64,000 nt of DNA from Paracidovorax wautersii (GTDB lineage: Bacteria > Pseudomonadota > Gammaproteobacteria > Burkholderiales > Burkholderiaceae_C): the NCBI RefSeq assembly GCF_031453675.1, contig NZ_JAVIZX010000001.1, forward strand, positions 558,001 through 622,000. The letters are read 5' to 3'. A program made the translations under genes and the position numbers. Shown one piece after another: positions 8,813-17,412 of the stretch. Within the stretch, counting starts at the first letter, position 1. Each line of letters starts with the position of its first letter. The notes under the pieces were generated by a model. It was given only the letters and a program-made list of their open reading frames with translations, did no database searches and was not told the DNA's origin.

Positions 8813-9438
8813 ACTTCGCTCCCCGCACTTATCGCATGGCAGCGGGCGTTTTGCTGACTGCTGTCACAGCTTTGTCGGGTGCTTGGTGGGGCAACCGCCA
8901 GGCACAGCCCAACTCACCCGAGCTGCCGAACACACTGGCTGCCACCAACGCCGCGCCACCAATTATTCCCCTGCCCCCACCGCTCTTCCGTGCGGAGTCG
9001 CCCGAACCCTCGGCAGCACCAGGCCCCGCGGCTGGAGTACCGGGGACCGCAACTCCCTCTCCGGCGGATATCCAGCCAGCAGGCTTGGGGGGCAACGCCA
9101 TGCCGACAGATCTGCTTTGGGAAACCACAGCCAGTCAGCCTTGGCAGGTTCGGCCGCAACCCATCACCCCACCCAACTGGTATATCACTGGGGTAGTACG
9201 CCGCGGCGAGCAGACGCAAGTGATTGTTCAATTCGATGGCGAGCCCATGCCCCGCATGTTCAAGGTGGGAGACACGCTGCCAGGCGGAGCCCGGCTGGGC
9301 TGGGTGCGCCCCAACGCCATCGGCGTGATCACCTCCACCAAGAAAACGCTTGATGTTCCCGTTCTGGGGGGAGACCCCGCTTCACGCGTGACGCCGGCAA
9401 CGCCTGCCTCCCGCACCTCGCCTTCGACACATCGCTGA
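8809..9438 (+). CDS. T2SS protein of the GspC/XpsN type (inner-membrane link to the secretin)
   Basis: 209 aa. One N-terminal membrane helix (about residues 10-26) is followed by a long Pro/Ala-rich linker (30-100). A compact domain (about 120-185) reads WYITGVVRRGEQTQVIVQF ... MFKVGDTLPGGARLGWVRPNAIGVI. The last part resembles the GspC homology region (GVV..., VGD.L..G..L..V....V.I) that contacts the N0 domain of GspD. A PDZ or coiled-coil C-terminus is missing; instead there is a short Thr/Ser/Pro tail. In Xanthomonas the gene at this position, xpsN, is the functional counterpart of gspC. I infer the same here, and no other gspC is present. Confidence 0.72.
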   Translation: MNFAPRTYRMAAGVLLTAVTALSGAWWGNRQAQPNSPELPNTLAATNAAPPIIPLPPPLFRAESPEPSAAPGPAAGVPGTATPSPADIQPAGLGGNAMPTDLLWETTASQPWQVRPQPITPPNWYITGVVRRGEQTQVIVQFDGEPMPRMFKVGDTLPGGARLGWVRPNAIGVITSTKKTLDVPVLGGDPASRVTPATPASRTSPSTHR

Positions 9439-9474
9439 GCGCAAAAACGCGCTGCGCATCGCCCGACTTTCGCC

Positions 9475-11994
9475 ATGACAGACCACCGCCTTCCTTTCCT
9501 CACGCCCGTGGCCCTGGCCTGCCTGACGCTGGTCGGTTGCGCCGTCCCCCCCCCCCAAGCGCCCAAGCCCTTGGTGTACGACAGCATCCAGGACACGCGC
9601 AATACCGGCTCCCTCGGCATTCAGCAACCTGGGGTGCCCAAGCAAACCCCCATTACCACAGGTCCCAAGGCGCCGGCCCCGATCACCGGTAACCTGCGCC
9701 CCCCCTCCCCCCCGATCACACCCAGCGAAGCGGCCGGCGATCTGACCGTTTCGGTGGAACAGATGGCCCTGCCCGCCTTCATTCAGGCGGTCTACGGCGG
9801 CATCTTGCAACTCAATTATTCGGTCGACGCATCGGTCAACGCCCGCACTGACCTGATCACCTTTCGCACCCCCAAGCCCATCAGCGCCGCCCATCTGAAG
9901 GAGCTAGCCACCCAATTGCTCAAAAGCTATGGGGTGGCCGTGCAAGATTTCGGCGGCGTGCTGCGCATCGTGCCCAGCACCAGCATCGGGAGCACGTTGC
10001 CGTTGGTGCGCCGTGGCCGCGCCCAACCCACGGTACCCCAGCAACTACGCCCCGTCTTCCATTACATCGAAACCGAGTCGGTACGATCAACGAATCTGGT
10101 GGCGCCTCTCAAGAACATTCTTGGGGATAAGGTCAAGGTCGAGGCAGACAATTTTGGCGGCCTCATGCTCAGCGGCCAGCCAGACGACGTGCAGGTGGCC
10201 TTGGAACTGGTGCAGGTGTTTGATCAGCCGGGCCTGCGAGGCCAAAACAGCAGCCGTATTGTGCCCCGCTACTGGGGCGCTGATGAGTTTGCCCGCCGCT
10301 TGAGCGAAGTGCTCAAAGCCGAGGGATACAACGTAGGCACGCAAAGCGGCCCCGATCCCGTTACCCTCGTGCCGCTACCCCCCATTAACAGTGTGATCGT
10401 TTTCGCGAGCTCTCCTCAGGTGATGAAGCACGTGTTGGAATGGGTGCGCGACTTAGATCAGCTTAATGCGGTGCAGGCTGGCAGCGCCTTCTTCACCTAC
10501 CCCGTCAAGCATGCAGACGCACAGGATCTGGCCAAGGCACTGAACGACCTGGTCGGCAGTCAAAGTAATAACGTCCAGCAGAACCAGCCCACCACCGGCG
10601 GTACGCCTCCGTCAACGCCAGCCACCACCACCCAACGACAACGACGCGTCGTCGTCAACGGCGCCACTAACTCCTTGATTTTTCAGGGAGGGAGCCAGGA
10701 AGACTACCGCCAGTGGCTCGCTTTGCTGGCCGAGTTGGACCGCCCCGTGAAATCAGCGTTAATTGACGTACTGGTCGCCGAGGTCGCACTCAATGACGAT
10801 AGCAATCTCGGCTTCACTTGGCAGTTACAACAATTGGGCTCGGGCGCGCAAGCCGTGCGACTCAGTGGCACTACCTACAACCTCAATGCCGGCGGTTCGG
10901 GTTTAACCGTCAATGCCCTTCTTGGCGGCAATCCCCTGCGCCAACTGGCCATTACTGCCCTCGCCAGCAATAGCGACTCGCGCGTGATCTCCAATCCCAA
11001 GATCGTGACGCGCAATGGCGAGGCTGCTAACATCAGCGTCGGCCAGGATGTACCCACCGTTTCCAGCCAAGCCGTAACAACCAACACTGGCATCATTGGC
11101 AGCAACAATACCGTGGTTCCTCAAACCATCCAGTACCGCAATACTGGCGTGCTGCTACGCGTTCGCCCCGTCATCCATGCCGGAGACCGCATCGATCTGG
11201 AAGTCAGCCAGGAAGTTAGCAGCGCCGAAAATACCACCACCGGCGTCACTACTTCACCCACGATCAGAAAGCGCTCCGTCGAAACCAAGCTCAGCCTGCG
11301 CGACGGCGCCACCATCATGCTCGGAGGCCTGATTTCCGAAACCAACACCGACAGTGATAGTGGGGTACCGCTGCTCAAGGACATTCCCGGACTGGGCAGT
11401 CTATTCAAAACAGCTACGAAGTCCCGGCAGCGCACAGAGTTGGTCATGCTCATCACCCCCTACGTGCTCAACGATACCGAAGACGCCGAAGCTGCCACCG
11501 ATGCCTATCAAAGCACGCTGGGCGAATGGGCGGAAAGCGTACGTCAACGCGTAAGAGCTTCCAGGGAAGCACGACAAGCGGCAACACAACGGCGCGCGGG
11601 AGTTCGTGCAGCACACGAAGCCGGGCTCCCTGGCGCTCCTTTGCCGCCAAATGAGACCGTGACACCGGACACGGGCCGACCTGCGGCACCTGCAACTCCA
11701 GTCCCAGACGTAACGCCTCGTATGCTGGCGCCTGAATCGTCGCTAGCCCCGGGCGAGCAGATGATCAACTTCAGCGATCGGCCGGTCGAAGCCGTGATGC
11801 CATCCAGTTCGCAAGGAAACGCCTTGGGACCAACGGGGCAAGGCAATGGGGCTTCAAGCAACTCCCCCCCTGCCCCCGCCAGCGGCAAACCAGCACCAAG
11901 TTCCATCGGCGGCGTTGCGGTGCCACAAGGTTCTACCGTTGTAGAAGATCCGAAATTGCTGGAGGAGATTCTCGACACAGTCCGCAGACGATAA
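9475..11994 (+). CDS. gspD: Type II secretion outer-membrane secretin GspD, lipoprotein form with long C-terminal tail
   Basis: 839 aa, longer than the usual 650-760. The N-terminus has a lipobox (LTLVGCA, Cys22), suggesting a self-piloting lipoprotein secretin like XpsD or HxcQ. N0 begins near residue 88 (GDLTVSVEQMALPAFIQAV). N1-N3 run from about 190 to 410. The secretin beta-domain runs from about 424 (ALIDVLVAEVAL) through NPKIVTRNGEAANISVGQDVP near 512 to VMLITPYVLND near 660. About 175 residues follow: a basic helical stretch (VRQRVRASREARQAATQRR), a Pro/Ser/Gly-rich region and a final acidic/basic helix (DPKLLEEILDTVRRR). The tail may hold an S-domain-like element. The gene closes the gsp block, 36 bp after the gspC/N-like gene. 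Confidence 0.95.
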   Translation: MTDHRLPFLTPVALACLTLVGCAVPPPQAPKPLVYDSIQDTRNTGSLGIQQPGVPKQTPITTGPKAPAPITGNLRPPSPPITPSEAAGDLTVSVEQMALPAFIQAVYGGILQLNYSVDASVNARTDLITFRTPKPISAAHLKELATQLLKSYGVAVQDFGGVLRIVPSTSIGSTLPLVRRGRAQPTVPQQLRPVFHYIETESVRSTNLVAPLKNILGDKVKVEADNFGGLMLSGQPDDVQVALELVQVFDQPGLRGQNSSRIVPRYWGADEFARRLSEVLKAEGYNVGTQSGPDPVTLVPLPPINSVIVFASSPQVMKHVLEWVRDLDQLNAVQAGSAFFTYPVKHADAQDLAKALNDLVGSQSNNVQQNQPTTGGTPPSTPATTTQRQRRVVVNGATNSLIFQGGSQEDYRQWLALLAELDRPVKSALIDVLVAEVALNDDSNLGFTWQLQQLGSGAQAVRLSGTTYNLNAGGSGLTVNALLGGNPLRQLAITALASNSDSRVISNPKIVTRNGEAANISVGQDVPTVSSQAVTTNTGIIGSNNTVVPQTIQYRNTGVLLRVRPVIHAGDRIDLEVSQEVSSAENTTTGVTTSPTIRKRSVETKLSLRDGATIMLGGLISETNTDSDSGVPLLKDIPGLGSLFKTATKSRQRTELVMLITPYVLNDTEDAEAATDAYQSTLGEWAESVRQRVRASREARQAATQRRAGVRAAHEAGLPGAPLPPNETVTPDTGRPAAPATPVPDVTPRMLAPESSLAPGEQMINFSDRPVEAVMPSSSQGNALGPTGQGNGASSNSPPAPASGKPAPSSIGGVAVPQGSTVVEDPKLLEEILDTVRRR

Positions 11995-11997
11995 GCC

Positions 11998-13101
11998 ATG
12001 CGGTATTGGCCGGCTATGGATGGTCTGCGTGGTGTTGCCGTCATCGCCGTGATGCTTTTTCACGCCCAATGGCCTGGCGCACAGGGCGGATTTATTGGCG
12101 TAGATGTTTTCTTCGTGCTGAGTGGTTTTCTCATCACCACACAGCTGCTGGACGAGCTTAATCGGACAGGTCGGGTCCGCTGGCAGGCATTCTTCATGCG
12201 TCGTGCGGCGCGTCTGCAACCCGCCCTCCTCATATTGTTGGCGGCTTATGCATTAGCAGCTCACGGGGGACTGCTTCCGCCCAGTGCGGCTCGTGCATGG
12301 CTTTCAGACATTGGAGTGGTTGCGCTAGCGCTGACTCATTGGACCCGCGCTTTCAACTGGCACGCCCCAGACTACCTAGGCCACACTTGGTCGCTGGGGA
12401 TCGAAGAGCAGTTTTACATGCTATGGGCTCTGACCATGGTGCTGAGCGCAAGGGCCCACTTGTCCAAGCGCCGCATGGAATGGCTGGCCACTGGCGCAAT
12501 GCTTATAAGCGCTGGCTGGATGGCGCTCCTATACACGGATGGCGCTAGTGCCTCTCGCATGTACAACGGTCTCGACACCCGTGCCGCAGCCTTGCTGGCG
12601 GGCTGCACATTGGCCTTGGTGCTTGAGCGCTGCGCTCCTGCGCTGCTGTACTCACGTCTTGCTCCATCCCCCATAGCACCTACGGTCGCAAAATGCTGGA
12701 GAAGGATCGGCATAGCGGCACTATTGCTGTTGACCGCAGGTGCAGGAACACTGGATTGGAAGCACCCCGGGATGTTTCTGGTTGGGTATACGCTGGTGGC
12801 GTTGCTGACAGCCGGCTTGATCGCCAGCATCGTTATCGCTCCAACGGAAGGCTGTGCATCAATGCTGAGCCATCCGCTCCTAGTGACTGTAGGGCGTTGG
12901 TCCTATGGACTCTACTTGTGGCACTACCCGATTTACCGAATTGCGGAGGACCATGGGGCACGGCATGGTATCGGTCTTGGCACCTGCATGGCGGTTGGCT
13001 CCGCCCTGACGGTAGCGGTTGCTGCAAGCAGCTACTACTTGGTTGAATCGCCCCTGCGACGCAGATTCAAGCACAGCCGCAGCGCACCTACCAACGCATG
13101 A
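11998..13101 (+). CDS. Acyltransferase family 3 (OafA/YrhL type) membrane protein
   Basis: 367 aa. It opens with the family signature: MDGLRGVAVIAVMLFHA (the catalytic-type His in the first helix) and GFIGVDVFFVLSGFLIT. RR-A-R-L-P follows near residue 68. About ten hydrophobic segments follow, then the closing YYLVESPLRRRF. These integral membrane enzymes move acetyl or other acyl groups from acyl-CoA to extracytoplasmic sugars such as O-antigen, exopolysaccharide or peptidoglycan. It has no SGNH domain. Its ATG lies 3 bp after the gspD stop, so it is probably read from the T2SS transcript, which is unusual and suggests a link between surface glycan modification and the secreted cargo. The substrate is unknown. 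Confidence 0.9.
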   Translation: MRYWPAMDGLRGVAVIAVMLFHAQWPGAQGGFIGVDVFFVLSGFLITTQLLDELNRTGRVRWQAFFMRRAARLQPALLILLAAYALAAHGGLLPPSAARAWLSDIGVVALALTHWTRAFNWHAPDYLGHTWSLGIEEQFYMLWALTMVLSARAHLSKRRMEWLATGAMLISAGWMALLYTDGASASRMYNGLDTRAAALLAGCTLALVLERCAPALLYSRLAPSPIAPTVAKCWRRIGIAALLLLTAGAGTLDWKHPGMFLVGYTLVALLTAGLIASIVIAPTEGCASMLSHPLLVTVGRWSYGLYLWHYPIYRIAEDHGARHGIGLGTCMAVGSALTVAVAASSYYLVESPLRRRFKHSRSAPTNA

Positions 13102-13437
13102 GCGGCCACGCGCGCAGGCAAGAGAGGTCATGGTGTCGCTTCTAAAACCTATTTACGATCTCGCAAGGGATCGCGTTGGAGCGGCACCGGGCTTTGAGTA
13201 AATGCCTCGGATGCGTTGCAGGCGCTGGAGCCCATGCAAGCGGCCGGGGCGCCAACGCGCCTTTCCATGTCCTGCTGCGCTGCGCGACCCCAGGGAGATC
13301 GTGAGCACGTTCTAAGACAACTCGGGTCTATATTCCGCGATGATCTATCTCAGTCAAATAGAAGCTCAGACAACAACGTTGGCGGCGCAACGCAAGCTCA
13401 TGCTCGAACCCACATGCTTTGACTTTCAGGAAGAAAC
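13102..13437. other. Intergenic stretch between convergent genes, no gene seen
   Basis: 336 bp between the stop of the plus-strand acyltransferase and the stop of the minus-strand SGNH hydrolase. Short open frames exist but none has a recognisable domain or a convincing ribosome-binding site. I see no clear intrinsic terminator. The only local structure is a short inverted repeat around GATCTCGCAAGGGATC near 13157. Confidence 0.6.
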
Positions 13438-14286
13438 TCAGTCCGCCTTGCTGAGTTCTCCGGCAAAACCTGTCAATGCCGTTATCCACGCGTCAGCCAT
13501 TTTGGCGTAGCCAACCGGATTTGGATGGACGCCATCACTCAAGTCTGCCGGGCTGATTTCAGACATCTTGACCACAGTGACCGCCAGATTCGTGTTTGAG
13601 TTAATCTCAGCAGCGAGGCTAGGAAGCAGAGCGTTGTAACCTATTCTGATCGATTCAGCGACCTTGGCCGGTTGTCCAGCCTCATCGAAAGGTGGAGCGG
13701 TGCGATATGCGTGAATTGGAAGGAGTTCGCCAAGCAAGATGCGAGGCCGCCGACCAGCAGACAGCTCCGCAATCTTCGAGAGCAGCTCACGCATGGTAGC
13801 CGCAACGCTGGCTGGCGTCGCGTACGGCTCCTTGATCGCATCGTTGGTTCCAGCTTGCAATAGGATGATGTCTGGCATGCCCTGCGTAAATATCCAGTTT
13901 TGCACGCATCGGGTCAGGAATGGAATCTGCCAGCCGGGGAATCCCATGTGGGCGACCGCGCCCACAGACCCTAAGCCACGGCTCCCGAGATACTGGAAAT
14001 TCCATCCCCGTTGCAGAGCTCTCGCCTTGAAGGGCACGCGATAGCCTCCGAGGTTGCGCTCTTTAATCTCTTTGAACCTGCAATTGGCAACATCTGATCC
14101 TCGTAGTTCTGTATAGGATTCTGTGCCACAGTTGCGGGTACTTTGGTCGCTTGCATTTTTGATGCAATAGCCCTCTGTGATGGAGTCACCCAGTGCCATT
14201 ACCTTTACAGGTGCGGTCCCTGCAGCGCTTCCGACTGACACAGCGAGTAGCCCAAGCATGCACGCTTGACGTAGTTTGCCTTTCAT
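13438..14286 (-). CDS. Periplasmic SGNH/GDSL hydrolase
   Basis: 282 aa with a Sec signal peptide (about residues 1-24, ending SAAG). SGNH block I is MALGDSITEG with nucleophile Ser35. Block III is LLQAGTNDAI. Block V is DGVHPN with Asp251 and His254 completing the triad. Cys residues at CIKN, NCGT, NCRF and RCVQN suggest periplasmic disulfides. Such enzymes hydrolyse or transfer acyl esters on sugars or lipids. The gene lies 22 bp downstream of a minus-strand family 3 acyltransferase and is probably co-transcribed with it. The two domains are often fused in OafA-like proteins, so this may be a split version in which the membrane protein brings acyl groups out and the SGNH partner passes them to the glycan. 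Esterase or lipase activity is the alternative. Confidence 0.85.
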   Translation of the reverse strand: MKGKLRQACMLGLLAVSVGSAAGTAPVKVMALGDSITEGYCIKNASDQSTRNCGTESYTELRGSDVANCRFKEIKERNLGGYRVPFKARALQRGWNFQYLGSRGLGSVGAVAHMGFPGWQIPFLTRCVQNWIFTQGMPDIILLQAGTNDAIKEPYATPASVAATMRELLSKIAELSAGRRPRILLGELLPIHAYRTAPPFDEAGQPAKVAESIRIGYNALLPSLAAEINSNTNLAVTVVKMSEISPADLSDGVHPNPVGYAKMADAWITALTGFAGELSKAD

Positions 14287-14308
14287 TCTCCCGCATCTCC
14301 AGACAGAC

Positions 14309-15343
14309 TTACATTCTTCGGCGGAGTTGAAGCGCAGGCTTCTCGACCCAGTACCAAGACATGGCAGCCAGCATGGCGGTGATTACGGTCGACCCTGCGA
14401 TGTAGACAGCCAGACCCCGCTCATGCACGCCGAAGTGGGCGAGGGTCTGCTGTACTGGAAAGCCATACAGATACAAGCCATAAGACCAATCCCCCATCCT
14501 CGATGGAATGGCGGGTAGCCACTTGGCACGCAATGCCAGCGCCAGCGCCAACCAGGCAACCCCCAACTGAAACAGCAAGGGGCGAGCAGGCCCGGAAAGC
14601 AGCAACGCACAGAGCACCAGGAGAGCCCCTTGCCAGCCCCTGGGCTGAAACCGTTCCCGCAACAAGCCTAAAGCCGCTCCCAAGAAAAAAACACTCCCTA
14701 GCTTGACGAATAGCATGCCAGGGCTGACTCCCCACAACACAGTCTCGCCCGCTTCAGGGTTCATCAAAGCAAACCCCAGCCACCAAGCCATCAGCAGTGC
14801 CAGAGCCACGATCACCTTGATGCGTAATACGCCAGGAAGCCACCCCACAAGCGCTAGCAAGAGATAACAGGCTGTCTCATAAGTGAGCGACCACAAAGAG
14901 CCATTCACCGCCACAGGCCACGGATTGCCCTCGAACACGCCTGGCAGCGCGTTTTGAATCCAGTATGCGCTGGCATTCAACAGATAGGCATATGTGGTGG
15001 TGCTGGCCCAGTAAGTGCCAGCATCCAGTTGGGAGACCCATGGCCCGAGCACAGCCGTACACAGGAGCACGACCATCCACAGCGCGGGATAGATCCGCAG
15101 GGCCCTACGCCACAGAAAATTCCATACCGAGGGACTGCGCTCGAGTGACTGCACAACCAAATACCCGCTCAGTACAAAAAAAACGCTCACCCCCACCTCC
15201 CCGGCCAGAAAACCGGTTAGACGCCTGAAGGGCTCATCATCCACTCGCCCTGCCAGTGCAAAAGCATGGCTATACAGCACCAACCAGGCAGCCAGCAGCC
15301 GCAAGATATCGAATCGGTTTTCATTTCTCGCGAGTTCCATCAT
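14309..15343 (-). CDS. Acyltransferase family 3 (OafA type) membrane protein
   Basis: 344 aa. It starts NRFDILRLLAAWLVLYSHAFAL, with the conserved His of the first helix, then GEVGVSVFFVLSGYLVVQSL and LWRRALRIYPALW. It ends YWVEKPALQLRRR. About ten membrane helices are visible. It is an inner-membrane acyl carrier/transferase for extracytoplasmic glycans. It differs clearly from the first acyltransferase in the window, so this is not a recent duplication. It lies downstream of the S-layer-like gene but behind a strong terminator, and 22 bp upstream of the SGNH hydrolase with which it probably forms an operon. MM at the start gives a choice between 15343 and 15340. Confidence 0.9.
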   Translation of the reverse strand: MMELARNENRFDILRLLAAWLVLYSHAFALAGRVDDEPFRRLTGFLAGEVGVSVFFVLSGYLVVQSLERSPSVWNFLWRRALRIYPALWMVVLLCTAVLGPWVSQLDAGTYWASTTTYAYLLNASAYWIQNALPGVFEGNPWPVAVNGSLWSLTYETACYLLLALVGWLPGVLRIKVIVALALLMAWWLGFALMNPEAGETVLWGVSPGMLFVKLGSVFFLGAALGLLRERFQPRGWQGALLVLCALLLSGPARPLLFQLGVAWLALALALRAKWLPAIPSRMGDWSYGLYLYGFPVQQTLAHFGVHERGLAVYIAGSTVITAMLAAMSWYWVEKPALQLRRRM

Positions 15344-15360
15344 TTTCTCAGTGCCTCTCC

Positions 15361-15391
15361 AAAAAAAAAGGGAGCCGAAGCTCCCTTTTTT
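15361..15391 (-). terminator. Strong intrinsic terminator of the S-layer-like gene (UUCG tetraloop)
   Basis: Read on the minus strand it is a 6-bp stem GGGAGC/GCTCCC closed by a TTCG tetraloop, followed by at least nine T residues. The plus strand also shows six T after the stem, so it could stop transcripts in both directions. It lies 30 bp after the stop of the 608-aa protein and separates that gene from the acyltransferase-SGNH pair. UUCG-capped stems with long U tracts are typical of highly expressed monocistronic genes. Confidence 0.92.
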
Positions 15392-15421
15392 CGATCAAAG
15401 GCTGAAAACTCAGCCTGATGA

Positions 15422-17248
15422 TTAGCGGCCCAGGCCGTTGATAGCGTCTTGCGAGACTGGCTGAGCGTCGATAGCCGTCGAAGGCGTACGGTCGTTGGCA
15501 GCGTTTTCGAAGTCAACGCCTTGGCCACCGGAGGTGTCCAGCACAGAGTTACCCACCACCATATAGCTTTGCACGCGCAGCGTGGAGCCGGTGTTGGAAA
15601 CGATACGCAGACGGTCACCGGTGCTGGCGGTGGAGTTAGCCACCACGGCAGCGCCAGGAGCGGACGTGTACACGGTGCCGGTGCCGAAGGGGTTCGTGGC
15701 GGCGGGTGCGTTGGTCAGCAGGGCCTCGATAGCTTGCGACGACAGGTTCACCACAGCGCGGGGAGCCAGATCAGCGATCTTGCCCCATGGGCCGTATTGG
15801 CCGTTTGCGTAGATGATCTGTGCATACACGTCAGCCGGTTGGCTTTCGCTGTTGTTGATCACGCGAACAGCGGTCGAAGTGCCGGTGCTGGCGAACTTGG
15901 CAGCCGTTGCATAGTTACGCACGTCGATCTTGATGCCACCGCCGATGCCCGTCAGCGAACCAGTGCACTGGTTGTTCTGTTCGGAGAAATCGACACCAGC
16001 ACCAGCAATAGCCTTCACCAGCGTAGCCGTGGCGGGAATGCCACCGCTTTGTGGGATCAGGATCGTGCCAGGGAAGATCGCGAACACTTCCACGCCGTTG
16101 GCCAGAGCCGCTGCAGCTGCAGGCGTCGTGGCGGTCAGGGTGATAGCGGTTTGACCAGCCGTCGTGGTGACGTTGGCGATACCAGCGATGGCAGCACCAG
16201 CAGCATCACGCGCCGTCACAACGGTACCGGTAGGCCATGCCGTGGGCAGAGCCAGGGTAACCGTTGCGGCGGACAGTTCCACCACACCAGCGTCAGAAGC
16301 GGCCGTTGCGGGGTAGGCGAAATCACCAGCGATGAAGGGGTTGGCAGCAACGAACGGAGCCACGGAGTCACCATAGGTGTTCACGTAGTTCAGATCCAGA
16401 CCATTGGAACGTTGGCGCACTGCCACGCGGCCCAGGTGGTGTTGCACGCCCGTGAAAGGCAGACCAGCTTGCAGAGCCGTGGAATAGTTGGCGGCACTCA
16501 ACTGCGTGTTCAGCGACTGAGCGGTGGTACGCGACGTTTGAGCAGCGGGGGTGAACACGAAGTCCAGGTTCTGCGTGAAGTTCAGCAGACGGGCGTCGTT
16601 GGTCGAACCTTGGCGAACGTGTTCGGAGTCAGGCGACGCCGCCGTTTGCACCACGTTGTTGCCGGTGTGGTTCGTGAAGTGCTTGAAGTTGATGTCCAGA
16701 TTTTGGTCAGGAGCCACGCAAGCAGCGGTGCCAGCCACGGAGAACAGGTTGTTGATACCAATATTGCCGCCAGCACCCAGAGCACCTGGATTCACGGTGA
16801 AAGCAGGCGTACGCAGCAGATTGGCTGCGTTTGCCGGAATCGTTACGTTGAACACCACGGTCTTGGCATCAGGCGTGAGAAACGCGTTGATCACCGTTCC
16901 AGCGGGGAAGAGAGCAACGCCGTTGTTACCCGCGTCGGTGTACGCAACAGTGAGCGTACCCGCGGCGCTGACGTCCACGAGCGAACCGGTAGAGGTAAAC
17001 AGCTGGCCAGCGCCGACAGCCCACGTGCCCTTGGTCAGCGTGTATTGCAGTTGCAGACGCTGCTCGTTGGTGGAGGCGTTGATGTCACCGGAGAAGTTGT
17101 AGGTCTTCGAAGGAGCGCGAACGACTTGGGCGTCGCTCTTGATCACTTCGATAGCCAGGGTGGAGGACGAAGAGTCGATCTGACCAGCATGGGCAGCAGC
17201 AAAGGCCAGAGCACCGGCGATTGCAAGAGCTACTTTGGTAAGTTTCAT
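15422..17248 (-). CDS. Large exported surface protein, S-layer-like (possible NpdA-type nanopod protein)
   Basis: 608 aa. The start MKLTKVALAIAGALAFAAAHAG is a textbook Sec signal peptide with cleavage after AHA. The mature part is rich in Ala, Thr, Val, Asn and Gly, has only two cysteines (near residues 175 and 427) and no membrane segment, and is probably beta-rich. AGAGG sits just before the ATG, with a TATAAT element about 135 bp upstream and a UUCG terminator behind, all signs of strong monocistronic expression. Composition and size match S-layer proteins. NpdA, the S-layer-like protein sheathing Delftia nanopods, is reported to have relatives in Comamonadaceae and is my best guess. Its neighbour is a T2SS operon, the route used by the Aeromonas S-layer. 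A porin or autotransporter is unlikely because no terminal aromatic motif is present. Confidence 0.7.
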   Translation of the reverse strand: MKLTKVALAIAGALAFAAAHAGQIDSSSSTLAIEVIKSDAQVVRAPSKTYNFSGDINASTNEQRLQLQYTLTKGTWAVGAGQLFTSTGSLVDVSAAGTLTVAYTDAGNNGVALFPAGTVINAFLTPDAKTVVFNVTIPANAANLLRTPAFTVNPGALGAGGNIGINNLFSVAGTAACVAPDQNLDINFKHFTNHTGNNVVQTAASPDSEHVRQGSTNDARLLNFTQNLDFVFTPAAQTSRTTAQSLNTQLSAANYSTALQAGLPFTGVQHHLGRVAVRQRSNGLDLNYVNTYGDSVAPFVAANPFIAGDFAYPATAASDAGVVELSAATVTLALPTAWPTGTVVTARDAAGAAIAGIANVTTTAGQTAITLTATTPAAAAALANGVEVFAIFPGTILIPQSGGIPATATLVKAIAGAGVDFSEQNNQCTGSLTGIGGGIKIDVRNYATAAKFASTGTSTAVRVINNSESQPADVYAQIIYANGQYGPWGKIADLAPRAVVNLSSQAIEALLTNAPAATNPFGTGTVYTSAPGAAVVANSTASTGDRLRIVSNTGSTLRVQSYMVVGNSVLDTSGGQGVDFENAANDRTPSTAIDAQPVSQDAINGLGR

Positions 17249-17383
17249 GAAAACCTCTAAAAAAAGTTGGAACTAGTTCAGCTTTCGGGTCCTTGCCAGA
17301 GCTACCCCCCAGCTAGCCTGAAACCCGGAAGACATCTCGTACACATCTTGGAAAGACTGTTGCGAAGTGTCGTTCGGCGGCCC

Positions 17384-17412
17384 ATTATAGGGAGAGTTAC
17401 AAGCCGAATGCA
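17384..17412 (-). promoter_or_regulatory. Probable sigma70 promoter of the S-layer-like gene
   Basis: On the minus strand a perfect TATAAT (17384-17389) lies 135 bp before the ATG at 17248. At 17-bp spacing upstream is TGCATT (17407-17412), a weak -35. The leader between promoter and start is about 130 nt, long for a single structural gene, and could affect mRNA stability as in known S-layer transcripts. The -10 is convincing; the weak -35 suggests an activator or an extended upstream element. Confidence 0.6.

Noticed and set aside
15449-17260. 603-codon open frame on the plus strand opposite the whole S-layer-like gene
   Set aside because: Its protein is His/Arg/Gly/Val-rich without domains or a signal peptide, and the minus-strand gene has the signal peptide, promoter and terminator. 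The open antisense frame follows from repetitive codon choice.
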